A stretch of DNA of 51,511 nucleotides from CAZSMC01 sp964607755 (GTDB lineage: Bacteria; Zhuqueibacterota; Zhuqueibacteria; Residuimicrobiales; Krinioviventaceae): NCBI GenBank assembly GCA_964607755.1, contig CAZSMC010000030.1, positions 1-51,511 on the forward strand, read 5' to 3'. This document shows, piece after piece, positions 25,623 to 34,171 of the stretch. The first letter of the stretch is position 1. Every line of letters starts with the position of its first letter. Under the pieces are notes generated by a model. The model was not told where the DNA came from. It saw only the letters and a program-made list of their open reading frames with translations, and did no database searches. The translations under genes were made by a program, and so were the position numbers.

Positions 25623-27560
25623 ATGACAAAATCACAGGACAAAAATGAACAATACAGTACAGCGACCATTAACATGGTGGATAAAAAGTCGTTGACTTTG
25701 AAAACCAAGCTTATCCTATTTACACTTGTTATCGTTATTTCCCTGTCTGTCAGCCTGGTCGGATTTTTTTACATTATAAGCAAAAAAGAAATGAAACAGA
25801 ACCTGGCGCAATGGGCAGATTCTTATGCGGATAATTTTGCCTTTTATATCAAGGATATTGTTTCACAAAAAGATGTTGAAAAAATTGAAAAGTACCTGCT
25901 AACCGCCCGCAACGATTCTCGAATACTTTACGCTGTTGTTTTAAATGAATTTGGCATGCCAATTGCAAAATATGACCCCGGAGAGATTTACCAGGAAACT
26001 TATGTCGATAAAAAAGACGTGCAAACTAATGAAATACAAAGAATTAGATCAGAAAAAGGATTCGCTTATTACCGGATTGTCAGAACAATTCAAATAAATG
26101 GTAGTGACAATAAAGCCACACCCGGGTCTGATGCAGATGCTCAAAATGGATTTTTAAAAGATCCGGTTCTCTTTATGGGTATATCATCGTTTTCTATGGA
26201 TAGACACATGTTTTCATGGATAAAAAATGCCAGTCTTATTGTTGGCGCCTTGCTGCTCGTTTTTGTGACTCTGGGCATTATTTACGTAGAAAGAACCAGT
26301 TTGCCCTTAAAGCAATTGGTTAAAGGGACACAAGCCATTGCTGAAGGGCAATGGGATTATCATGTCAAAGCGCGTACTGGTGATGAAATTGGCATCCTGG
26401 CTCAGTCTTTTAATTCCATGACCACTCAGTTAGCTGATACACGGCAAAAGCTAAAAAGTTATGCCGATAATCTCGAAAAAATGGTTGAAAAACGGACTAT
26501 GGATTTACGGCAATCCGAGCTCAAGTACCGAACTCTTTTTGAACATTCTGGCACGGCGCTGGCGCTTGTTGACAGCGAAAACAGTTTGACTATGGTCAAT
26601 CAGCGTTTCGAGATGTTATGCGGTCTTTCGTCGGACCAAATCGTCGGGGCTAAAAAATTTACCGATTTTTTCGAGACGGAAGACGCTCAAAAATTAGCCG
26701 ACTATTTTCGACAGTCCCGTTCGCTCATCACACAATCTGAAGCAGTGAATTACGAGTGCGTTTTTATCAACCATCAGAACGAGCGGCGGCGGGTCAATAT
26801 AAATTTCAGCATACTCACAAATACCGATATGCTGTTGGTGAACATTATCGATGTGACGCAGCTTCGGGAGCTGCAGCAGCAACTCGATCGCGCTCAACAT
26901 CTGATCGAAGTAGGAGAAATGTCTGCTTCGCTTGCTCATGAAATCCGTAATCCGCTTGGAGCTATCCATGCATCGATCGACATTATCACTCAATATACTG
27001 AACTGGATGGCGATGAAAAACGTCTGTTGAACATCATCAATGAAGAAACCATGCGAATTAATAAAATCATTACAGATTTTTTACAATTCGCACGCATTCA
27101 AAAATCCCAGTTAGAGCAAGTCAATATTAACGAGTTGCTCGAGTCCGAATTGGATAAAGTTCATGAAAATTATGGCGAAAAGTATACCCTGGAAAAATCC
27201 TTTTGCGAAACGCTGCCGGAGATGGAAGCGGATGCTAATCAACTCAAATATGTATTCTCAAATATACTTGAAAATGCCGTCGGGTTTATGCCCAAAGGCG
27301 GCGAAATTACAGCAGAAACTACTCTGGTTAAAGATGTGCTGAACGGGAAAAATGTAATTATAAAGATTTCAGATAATGGACCAGGCATTGAACAATCAAA
27401 ATTAACAAAAATTTTTCAACCCTTTTATACTACAAAAGAAAAGGGTATTGGAATGGGGCTCGCGATCAGCGAACGCATCATTCAGAACCATAATGGAATG
27501 ATCAAGGCGAGCAGTGAAAACCGGCACGGCACGACGCTGACTATTTCTCTGCCTGCTTAA
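25623..27560 (+). CDS. Membrane sensor histidine kinase (HAMP-PAS-HisKA-HATPase)
   Basis: A 645-aa sensor kinase. Two membrane helices (about 29-52 and 203-223) enclose an outer sensing domain of about 150 residues. A HAMP domain (about 224-278), a coiled coil and a PAS domain (about 302-420) follow. His439 in SLAHEIRNPLGAIHAS is the phosphorylated residue, and the ATPase domain shows ILENAVGFMPKGG and GIGMGLAISERI. It is the NtrB-like partner of the regulator that starts 15 nt downstream, and the two are surely co-transcribed. The chosen ATG has only a weak AGG upstream; a longer in-frame reading from 25455 overlaps the previous gene and is rejected. The signal sensed is unknown. Confidence 0.92.
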   Translation: MTKSQDKNEQYSTATINMVDKKSLTLKTKLILFTLVIVISLSVSLVGFFYIISKKEMKQNLAQWADSYADNFAFYIKDIVSQKDVEKIEKYLLTARNDSRILYAVVLNEFGMPIAKYDPGEIYQETYVDKKDVQTNEIQRIRSEKGFAYYRIVRTIQINGSDNKATPGSDADAQNGFLKDPVLFMGISSFSMDRHMFSWIKNASLIVGALLLVFVTLGIIYVERTSLPLKQLVKGTQAIAEGQWDYHVKARTGDEIGILAQSFNSMTTQLADTRQKLKSYADNLEKMVEKRTMDLRQSELKYRTLFEHSGTALALVDSENSLTMVNQRFEMLCGLSSDQIVGAKKFTDFFETEDAQKLADYFRQSRSLITQSEAVNYECVFINHQNERRRVNINFSILTNTDMLLVNIIDVTQLRELQQQLDRAQHLIEVGEMSASLAHEIRNPLGAIHASIDIITQYTELDGDEKRLLNIINEETMRINKIITDFLQFARIQKSQLEQVNINELLESELDKVHENYGEKYTLEKSFCETLPEMEADANQLKYVFSNILENAVGFMPKGGEITAETTLVKDVLNGKNVIIKISDNGPGIEQSKLTKIFQPFYTTKEKGIGMGLAISERIIQNHNGMIKASSENRHGTTLTISLPA

Positions 27561-27575
27561 AAGGAGTTATCAATT

Positions 27576-28937
27576 ATGGCCGAAATATTAGTTGTTGAAG
27601 ATATGGACAATCCACGTCAGGTTTTGACGATATTATTGCGCAAGGAAGGTTATCAGGTGGAAGAAGCCAAAAACGGCGAGCAAGCGCTGAAAAAGATGCG
27701 TGAAAAAGCATACGACCTGATTGTCACCGATTTAAAGATGGAACCCGTGGACGGTCTGGAAATATTGCGCACCACTAAAAAATATTGCCCCAACACCGAG
27801 GTGATTTTACTGACTGCGTTCGGAACGATCGAAAACAGCGTCGATGCTATGAAAATCGGGGCGTATGATTATTTCAAAAAGCCGTACAATGTGGAAGAAC
27901 TGCTGGAAACTATTCAGCGTGCCTTGAACCGCAACAAATATTATTACGAAAAACCGGATGTGGTTGAAGGTATTGAAGACCAATTCCCTGACATTATTTG
28001 TCAGTCTGAAGTCATGAAAGGCATTTTGTCCCTGGTAAACCGGATTTCGGATACGGATTCCACCGTGCTTATTATGGGCGAGAGCGGTACAGGCAAGGAG
28101 CTCATTGCACGGGCAATCCATTCGTCCAGTCATCGCAGCGATAAACCAATTGTTTCCATTAATTGCGGTGCGTTGCCAGATAATTTGTTAGAAACCGAGT
28201 TGTTTGGTCATGTGAAAGGTTCATTTACCGGCGCGATTCGCGAGCGCAAAGGCCTCTTTGCCGAAGCGACTGGCGGGACTGTCTTTCTGGACGAGATCGG
28301 TGAAATCTCCTCGCAGATGCAAGTCAAGTTATTGCGTGTCCTTCAGGATGGCGAAATCCGGCCGGTTGGATCTGACAAGTCGATTCAAGTAAATGTGCGC
28401 GTCATTGCTGCCACCAACAAGGATTTGGGCAAAGAAGTGGAAGAAAAGAATTTTCGCGAGGATTTGTTTTACAGATTAAATGTATTGCCTATACGCGTGC
28501 CGAATCTGCGCGAACACAGCGAAGATGTGCCATTGTTAGCCCGGCACTTTGTTGAAAAGTACGCCAAAAAAATGAACAAAAAAGTTCCCCAGCTCTCCGA
28601 CGCAGCTATGGAACTGCTCATTAAATATCGCTGGCCGGGAAATGTTCGCGAACTGGAGAATCTGATTGAACGAACTATCGCATTAAGTAATAAGAACATC
28701 ATAAAACCCGACGATCTCTCTCCGTCATTTCCGAAAAAAGTGCTCACAGATGATATTAATATTGAAGAGTGCACATTTGAAGAAATGGAGAAATACCTTA
28801 TTTCCAAGCATTTAGCCAAATACGGCAACAATCATAAATTGATTGCAGAAAAACTGGGTGTTTCTGCAACAACGCTGTGGCGGAAAATCAAGGCGTTCAA
28901 CCTGGCGGAAGAAAAAGTGTCTTTTTATAATAATTGA
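27576..28937 (+). CDS. NtrC-family sigma-54-dependent response regulator
   Basis: A 453-aa regulator with a receiver domain (1-120, phospho-acceptor Asp52 in LIVTDLKM, KKP at 101-103), a sigma-54 AAA+ domain (about 138-370) and a Fis-type helix-turn-helix (about 405-450, LIAEKLGVSATTLWRKI). Walker A is GESGTGKE (168-175) and Walker B is GGTVFLDE. The sigma-54 contact loop reads GSFTGA (215-220), a common functional variant of GAFTGA. It activates sigma-54 promoters when phosphorylated by the kinase just upstream. AAGGAG precedes the ATG at 27576. I found no convincing -24/-12 promoter nearby, so its targets are not evident. Confidence 0.95.
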   Translation: MAEILVVEDMDNPRQVLTILLRKEGYQVEEAKNGEQALKKMREKAYDLIVTDLKMEPVDGLEILRTTKKYCPNTEVILLTAFGTIENSVDAMKIGAYDYFKKPYNVEELLETIQRALNRNKYYYEKPDVVEGIEDQFPDIICQSEVMKGILSLVNRISDTDSTVLIMGESGTGKELIARAIHSSSHRSDKPIVSINCGALPDNLLETELFGHVKGSFTGAIRERKGLFAEATGGTVFLDEIGEISSQMQVKLLRVLQDGEIRPVGSDKSIQVNVRVIAATNKDLGKEVEEKNFREDLFYRLNVLPIRVPNLREHSEDVPLLARHFVEKYAKKMNKKVPQLSDAAMELLIKYRWPGNVRELENLIERTIALSNKNIIKPDDLSPSFPKKVLTDDINIEECTFEEMEKYLISKHLAKYGNNHKLIAEKLGVSATTLWRKIKAFNLAEEKVSFYNN

Positions 28938-29172
28938 GAATTGAGATTGGTATTCTTTTCATCTTAAAACTGGCTCTGGAAAAAAGCAATATTCTGCCAT
29001 AATTTTTCTGCCAGATGCTATTTTTTATAGGGGGCAAATATTCCCGCCTTTACCAGGCATATCAAAAAAACATGTAATTGTATGTCTTTTTTCACAATTA
29101 TTATTATATTAATACGCGCACATAATCCCGGCATTTAATAGATTTCATAGTAAAATTTAAGGAGCTTTTATC

Positions 29173-30963
29173 ATGACGACTCGTCGTGAATTTCTTCGCT
29201 TGATTACAACCGGAGCAGCTACGCTCCCATTCTGGATGACAGCCTGTCAGCAAAAACCTACTGCACCTCGCCCTAATGTTGTGCTCATTATGACAGACGA
29301 TCAGGGCTATGGCGATTTCGGTGTCATGGGAAATCCGATAATTGAAACGCCCAACATCGATGCCATGGCACAACAAAGTGCCAGCATGACAACGTTTTAC
29401 GTGTCACCGGTGTGCGCGCCAACCCGGGCGTGCCTGATGACCGGTCGCTACAATTACCGGACGAGAGCCATTGATACCTATATCGGCCGGGCCATGATGG
29501 AACCAGAGGAAGTGACAGTCGCCGAAGTGCTGCAGGATGCCGGATATACCACCGGTATTTTTGGCAAGTGGCATTTGGGCGATAATTATCCCATGCGCGC
29601 CATGGATCAGGGATTCGAAGAATCGCTGGTGCATCGCGGCGGCGGTATCGGCCAGCCATCGGATCCGCCGGAAGGCGAGGGCCAATACACCAATCCCGTT
29701 CTGTTTCACAACGGCGAAAAAGTGCAAAAGCAGGGCTATTGCACAGACATTTATTTTGATCACGCCATCAACTGGATGGACAAAGTGAATGCTGATGGAA
29801 AACCGTTCTTCTCTTACATCGCCACAAACGCGCCGCACGGACCGTTTCATGATGTGCCTGAAGAGTTGTACCAAAAATACAAAGCCATGGATCTGGGTAA
29901 CGATGAATTTCCCCAGGAAAAAGGTCATCCGCTTGAGGCCGGGGCGGATCAGGATGTGCGGGCACGGATTTTTGCCATGATTACCAACATCGATCAAAAC
30001 GTCGGCAAGCTTCTCGATCATCTCAAAGAAACCGGTCTGCTGGAAAACACCATTGTCATTTATTTGAACGATAACGGCCCGAACCGCCGCCGGTATGTTG
30101 CCGGGATGCGCGGCAACAAGAGCAGTGTGTACGAGGGCGGTATCCGGTCGCCGCTCTGGGTGTATTGGCCGGACAAGTTGGAAGCTGGTCATTCCTCGGA
30201 TCGTATTTCAGCACACATCGATGTGATGCCAACCATTTTGGAAGCCTGTGGCGTGGACAAGCCCTCAGGTGTGGAACTCGACGGCCGCAGCCTCTGGCCG
30301 CTTCTGACAGCTCAAGACGTGGAATGGCCGGACCGGACTATCGTCATCCAGGCACACCGCGGTGACAAGCCGGTGCGTTATCATCATTTTATGATCCGCA
30401 ATCAGCGCTGGAAACTGCTGCATCACAGCGGATTCGGCAGCGAGGATTTTGCCGGCGAACCGGATTTTGAATTGTACGACATGAAAAACGATCCACTGGA
30501 AATGAACAACGTCGCTGATGAACATCCGGACATCGTCAAAAAACTAAAAACCGCTTATGATGAGTGGTTTGAAGATGTGAGTTCAACGCGGCCAGACAAT
30601 TACGCGCCGCCGCGGATTTTCATCGGCACGCTGCACGAAAATCCGGTTGTCCTTACCCGCCAGGATTGGCGGCACGTCAAAGGCCGTCCCTGGGGTGCGG
30701 ATTCCAACGGATTCTGGATGCTGAATGTTGCTTCTGCAGGAACGTATGAGGTAATTTTGCGGAACAAAGATGTAGAATCTGCCGGTCAGGCGGAGCTGGA
30801 AATTGGCGAGAAAATATGGCAACAGAATTTCGAGCAAGGTCAAACCGAGATTGTTTTTGAATCGCTAACGCTTTCACAATGTCCTGCCAATCTCAAAGCC
30901 ACCCTCAACATGTCAGACAAGACCAAAGGTCCCTGGCAGGTGGTTGTCAGGAAAACAGATTAG
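29173..30963 (+). CDS. Tat-exported sulfatase (Cys-type), probable lipoprotein
   Basis: A 596-aa arylsulfatase-like enzyme. The N-terminus has a twin-arginine signal (TRREFLRLITTGAATLPF) ending in a lipobox-like MTAC, so it may be a Tat lipoprotein anchored by Cys25. Metal ligands Asp42-Asp43 lie in IMTDDQGYGDFG. The formylglycine site is Cys81 in CAPTRACLMTGRY. FGKWHLGD and NDNGPNRR complete the active site. The extra C-terminal 110 residues, after the sulfatase core, look like a small beta domain. AAGGAG precedes the ATG. It is distinct from the sulfatase at 202-1596. A 235-nt gap isolates it from the regulator upstream. Confidence 0.93.
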   Translation: MTTRREFLRLITTGAATLPFWMTACQQKPTAPRPNVVLIMTDDQGYGDFGVMGNPIIETPNIDAMAQQSASMTTFYVSPVCAPTRACLMTGRYNYRTRAIDTYIGRAMMEPEEVTVAEVLQDAGYTTGIFGKWHLGDNYPMRAMDQGFEESLVHRGGGIGQPSDPPEGEGQYTNPVLFHNGEKVQKQGYCTDIYFDHAINWMDKVNADGKPFFSYIATNAPHGPFHDVPEELYQKYKAMDLGNDEFPQEKGHPLEAGADQDVRARIFAMITNIDQNVGKLLDHLKETGLLENTIVIYLNDNGPNRRRYVAGMRGNKSSVYEGGIRSPLWVYWPDKLEAGHSSDRISAHIDVMPTILEACGVDKPSGVELDGRSLWPLLTAQDVEWPDRTIVIQAHRGDKPVRYHHFMIRNQRWKLLHHSGFGSEDFAGEPDFELYDMKNDPLEMNNVADEHPDIVKKLKTAYDEWFEDVSSTRPDNYAPPRIFIGTLHENPVVLTRQDWRHVKGRPWGADSNGFWMLNVASAGTYEVILRNKDVESAGQAELEIGEKIWQQNFEQGQTEIVFESLTLSQCPANLKATLNMSDKTKGPWQVVVRKTD

Positions 30964-30996
30964 AAAAAGTTAATTTTTATCGCCGCTAAAAACATT

Positions 30997-31871
30997 ATGT
31001 CACAAAAAACAGCCATCATAACCGGAGGGGCCAAACGGGTTGGCAAGGCCATTGCCCTGCATCTTGCCGGAGAGGGCTACAATATTGCTCTGCACTATAA
31101 TCGTTCTGCCGAGGCGGCAAAGGAAACGCAGCAGGAAATTGAGCAGCATGGCGTTACGTGCAAACTCTTTCAGGCTGATCTCACCCAAAAGTCGCAGTAT
31201 GCTGTGTTAATAGAAAACATTTCAGAGGCATTTGACAGCGTGGATGTGCTGATCAACAGCGCATCCACGTTCGCCCGAAAACCGTTTGCAGAAACGACCC
31301 CTGATTTTTTCGATACTCATTTTACGGTCAACTTTATTGCACCGTATTTTTTGATCCAGCACTTTGCCCGGGTGTGCCAAACCGGGCAGGTGGTTAATCT
31401 TTTGGATACCATGATCAAATCGTATCCAAAAAACTATTCGGTTTATATTTTAGCGAAAAAAGCTTTGGCGGAATTGACCCGGCTGGCCGCAAAAGAACTG
31501 GCTCCGGACATACGGGTCAATGGCATCGCTCCGGGTCATGTTTTGCCGCCGGCCAATTCAGACGAGGTTTACGTGAAAAGAGNNNNNNNNNNNNNNNNNN
31601 NNNNNNNNNNNNNNNNNNNNNNNNNNNNNNNNNNNNNNNNNNNNNNNNNNNNNNNNNNNNNNNNNNNNNNNNNNNNNNNNNNGCTCCGGGTCATGTTTTG
31701 CCGCCGGCCAATTCAGACGAGGTTTACGTGAAAAGAGTGGTCGAGAAAACGCTTATCAAAAAGCTTGGCAGTCCCAAAGCCGTTGTGCAGGCTGTGGATT
31801 TTTTCCTGAAAAATGAATTTGTTACCGGTGAAATTGTGCACGTTGACGGAGGTTATCAACTTTCGCAATAA
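30997..31871 (+). CDS. Pteridine-reductase-like short-chain dehydrogenase, split by a false gap
   Basis: An SDR-family NAD(P)-dependent reductase. The nucleotide motif is TGGAKRVGKAIA and the NSAS segment follows. NLLDTMIKSYP then YSVYILAKKAL gives the Asp-Tyr-Lys arrangement of pteridine reductase / FolM-type enzymes. GEIVHVDGGYQLSQ ends the protein normally. The gene is interrupted by 100 N at 31583-31682. The 55 bases before the gap (31528-31582) are repeated exactly after it (31683-31737). If the two copies are merged, the frame closes perfectly as 240 codons including stop (239 aa), the normal length. So the gene is almost certainly intact and the gap false. It lies 33 nt after the sulfatase gene. 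Confidence 0.85.
31583..31682. other. 100-N scaffold gap flanked by identical 55-bp ends
   Basis: Exactly 100 N between two identical 55-base copies (31528-31582 and 31683-31737). This is what a scaffolder leaves when two contigs overlap by one k-mer and are not merged. The true sequence most likely has neither the Ns nor the second copy. Confidence 0.9.
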
Positions 31872-32069
31872 AATAGTTCGCATTCTGCCACAGATACATA
31901 AATTTAATCAGAAAAAGTTTACCCTTTTTTTACATCTTAAAATTTTAGCTAAATGCACAGGAATATCCGGTATACACTTTGGCATTACATAGTTTAATAT
32001 GATATTTTGTCAAACTTTTCGTATTTGTTGAAAAACCAAAAAGCTGTTCATTTAAAAGTAGAGTTAACT

Positions 32070-32765
32070 ATGCTGAAGATGAGTGTGTTTTTAGCTGGAT
32101 TTCTAATCCTCAATTTTTTTAATGCATGTGAGAAAGATGATTCATCTGTCCAGCCCGGAGAAGATGGCAACGGTAACGGAGATGAGGAACGGATTGTCAT
32201 CGTCGATAAAACAGGCAAAGAATGGGACATTACACATGCGGTAAATCAATATGATTTTCAAAAAAGCAATTTTAATTACGGGCTTGGTCCGAATGCAATC
32301 CAGCCGATTAATAACCCGGAGATGCTTTCACCTGGTGACAATGGTTATCCGAACGATACGTCGAGTGAGCGGGTGATGGGCGTTGAAATAAACGGCGAGG
32401 CACGGGCTTATCCGGTGTCTGTTTTATCGCGACGCGAGGTGGTCAACGAGTTCATCGGAGATTCCCATGTCGCGGTGGCGTACTGACCGCTCGAAGACCT
32501 GGCTGTCGTGTACAGCCGAATCGTGAAAAGGGATACATTAACATTCGCCCCGAGTGGATGGACGTACGGCTCGACTTTTGTTATTTACGATTATGAAACC
32601 GAAAGCATGTGGTTCCCATATGTAGATTTCAGAGAAGGTTCCACGCCGCTGGTTTGCATCAGCGGGCATTACGCGGATATTATTCTCAGTGAAATGCCGT
32701 CAGCGTTAACGACATGGAAGCGATGGAAGCAGCAACATCCGCAAACAAAATATCTGAAACAGTGA
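32070..32765 (+). CDS. DUF3179-family lipoprotein interrupted by an in-frame UGA
   Basis: A secreted lipoprotein (signal ending FFNAC, Cys20) matching the DUF3179 family, whose function is not known. The reading frame is open from 32070 to 32765 except for one TGA at 32484-32486. The frame continues after it with PLEDLAVVYSR, YDYETESMWFP and TTWKRWKQQHP, all family-like. The TGA sits where family members have Cys in a (V/A)xYCPL motif (here VAVAY-TGA-PL), at residue 139. Read through, the protein has 231 residues, shorter than many relatives. Either this is a one-base nonsense mutation (TGC or TGT to TGA) or sequencing error, or UGA encodes selenocysteine; a hairpin at 32501-32517 is at a suitable distance. 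No selenocysteine genes are in the window. Confidence 0.6.
32501..32517 (+). promoter_or_regulatory. SECIS-like hairpin downstream of the UGA
   Basis: GGCTGT (32501-32506) pairs perfectly with ACAGCC (32512-32517) around the loop CGTGT. The loop begins 20 nt after the TGA and has G as its second base, as bacterial SECIS elements usually do. A 6-bp stem in coding sequence can arise by chance, so this is only a candidate. Confidence 0.3.
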
Positions 32766-32860
32766 GTGGACTTTTCCAAAAGTATTCACTGTTTCAGAAG
32801 AAACATTCACGAAAATAATTTATTTTAATCTATATCCGCACAATCGAACGATTCATTTGG

Positions 32861-34024
32861 ATGGAAGAGCTGGATATTCACGAACATCAAAAGCAAATTG
32901 TAGCGCAAAGAGCTGTCGATGGCATCGAATCCGGTATGGTGGTTGGTCTGGGTACGGGAAGCACGGTTCATTTTGCGCTTTTTGAAATAGGTTCCCGACT
33001 TGCCGACGGCCGGTTGAAAAATATCATTGGTATTCCCACATCTGCGGATACGATTCGCCAGGCGAATAATCTAAAGATTCCTCTCACCACTCTCGAAGAC
33101 CACCCAGATATTGATCTTACTATTGACGGTGCTGACGAAATTGATCCGCAATTGAATTTGATAAAAGGCGGGGGTGGCGCGCTGCTGCGGGAAAAGATTG
33201 TTGCCCAGGCAAGTCATTCGAACATAATCATTGCTGACGAGAGCATCGAATCTCGATTTTCAGGCAAAGATCGCCCCATCATTCTCGTCGTCGAGGATAA
33301 CCGGGACATGCGTGTTTATATCCGTGATTTTTTAACGGACAACTACCACATCAAGGAAGCCCGAAATGGCCGGGAAGGCATCGAGATCGCGCAAAAAAAG
33401 ATGCCCGATCTTGTCATCAGCGATGTGATGATGCCCGGCATGGACGGTTTTGAGTTGTGTAAAAATCTAAAAACCGATCCGCGAACCAGCCACATTCCGG
33501 TCATTTTACTGACCGCCCGTGCTGCCGAAACGGACAAGTTATCCGGATTGGAAACTGGCGCGGATGATTATATCATAAAACCGTTCAATGCCATTGAAGT
33601 CAAGGTCCGGGCGAAAAATCTCATCGAGCAACGCCGCAAATTGCAGGAGAAATTTAGCCAAAAAATAAATGTCGAGCCGGAAGAAATAACCGTCACCTCT
33701 ATTGACCACCAATGGCTCAAAAAGACAATTGCTTTTGTTGAAGAAAATATAGAAAACCCGGAGCTAAGAGCCGGATTTTTAGCGGACCACATCGGATTCA
33801 GCCGGATGCAATTGCACCGTAAATTAAAAGCATTGACAGGATTGACCACAACTGCATTTGTGCGCACAATCCGGTTAAAACGTGCTGCCCAGCTTCTTTC
33901 GCAAAAATCAGCGCGTAGTACCGAAATCGCCTACAAAGTTGGTTTTCAGAATCCCTCGCATTTTGCTGCCTGTTTTAAAAAGCAGTTTGGTGTCTCATCG
34001 TCCGAATACGGCTCAAGGGAGTAA
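32861..34024 (+). CDS. Chimeric ORF: N-terminal ribose-5-phosphate isomerase A fused to receiver-AraC domain
   Basis: A 387-aa frame of two unrelated parts. Residues 1 to about 130 are the N-terminal half of RpiA: GLGTGSTVHFA, TIDGADEIDPQLNLIKGG and LLREKIVA. It stops at IIIADES, before the second half of that about 225-aa enzyme. From about residue 136 (nt 33270) the protein is the tail of a hybrid two-component regulator: a receiver domain (ILVVEDN, LVISDVMMPGMDG) and an AraC-type HTH (FSRMQLHRKLKALTG, STEIAYKVGFQNPSHF). No sensor or kinase is present. This looks like two genes joined by a deletion or by misassembly rather than a designed fusion. The RpiA half is unlikely to work alone; the receiver-AraC half could bind DNA if made. 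The start has no clear ribosome site. Confidence 0.75.
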   Translation: MEELDIHEHQKQIVAQRAVDGIESGMVVGLGTGSTVHFALFEIGSRLADGRLKNIIGIPTSADTIRQANNLKIPLTTLEDHPDIDLTIDGADEIDPQLNLIKGGGGALLREKIVAQASHSNIIIADESIESRFSGKDRPIILVVEDNRDMRVYIRDFLTDNYHIKEARNGREGIEIAQKKMPDLVISDVMMPGMDGFELCKNLKTDPRTSHIPVILLTARAAETDKLSGLETGADDYIIKPFNAIEVKVRAKNLIEQRRKLQEKFSQKINVEPEEITVTSIDHQWLKKTIAFVEENIENPELRAGFLADHIGFSRMQLHRKLKALTGLTTTAFVRTIRLKRAAQLLSQKSARSTEIAYKVGFQNPSHFAACFKKQFGVSSSEYGSRE

Positions 34025-34125
34025 CCATTTTGGTGCATTTTTTAGCTTGATTTTTAACTGTGAATGTCATATTTTAAATTAAAACACCTATCAATTTGAT
34101 ATTATTGGTTTTAAAAAATTAGCAC

Positions 34126-34164
34126 ACCTTGAAAAATGAGCCAATATGACTCAATTTTCAAGGT
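34126..34164. promoter_or_regulatory. Near-perfect palindrome before the DUF4143 ATPase
   Basis: ACCTTGAAAAATGAG (34126-34140) faces CTCAATTTTCAAGGT (34150-34164), 14 of 15 positions, with a 9-nt centre. It ends 7 nt before the preferred start of the ATPase and includes its ribosome-site AAGGT, so it could be an operator or an RNA hairpin that hides the site. Confidence 0.55.
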
Positions 34165-34171
34165 AATTTAT

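Noticed and set aside
28964..28990. Possible sigma-54 promoter (CTGGCTC ... GCAA) before the second sulfatase
   Set aside because: The distance between GG and GC is two bases too long for the -24/-12 rule.
29404..30192. Minus-strand open frame of 262 codons inside the second sulfatase
   Set aside because: Antisense shadow of a gene with intact sulfatase motifs; composition is unlike a real protein of this genome.
32508..32765. The segment after the UGA as a separate small gene starting with GTG
   Set aside because: It is in the same frame as the upstream part and continues the DUF3179 domain; the GTG has no ribosome site.
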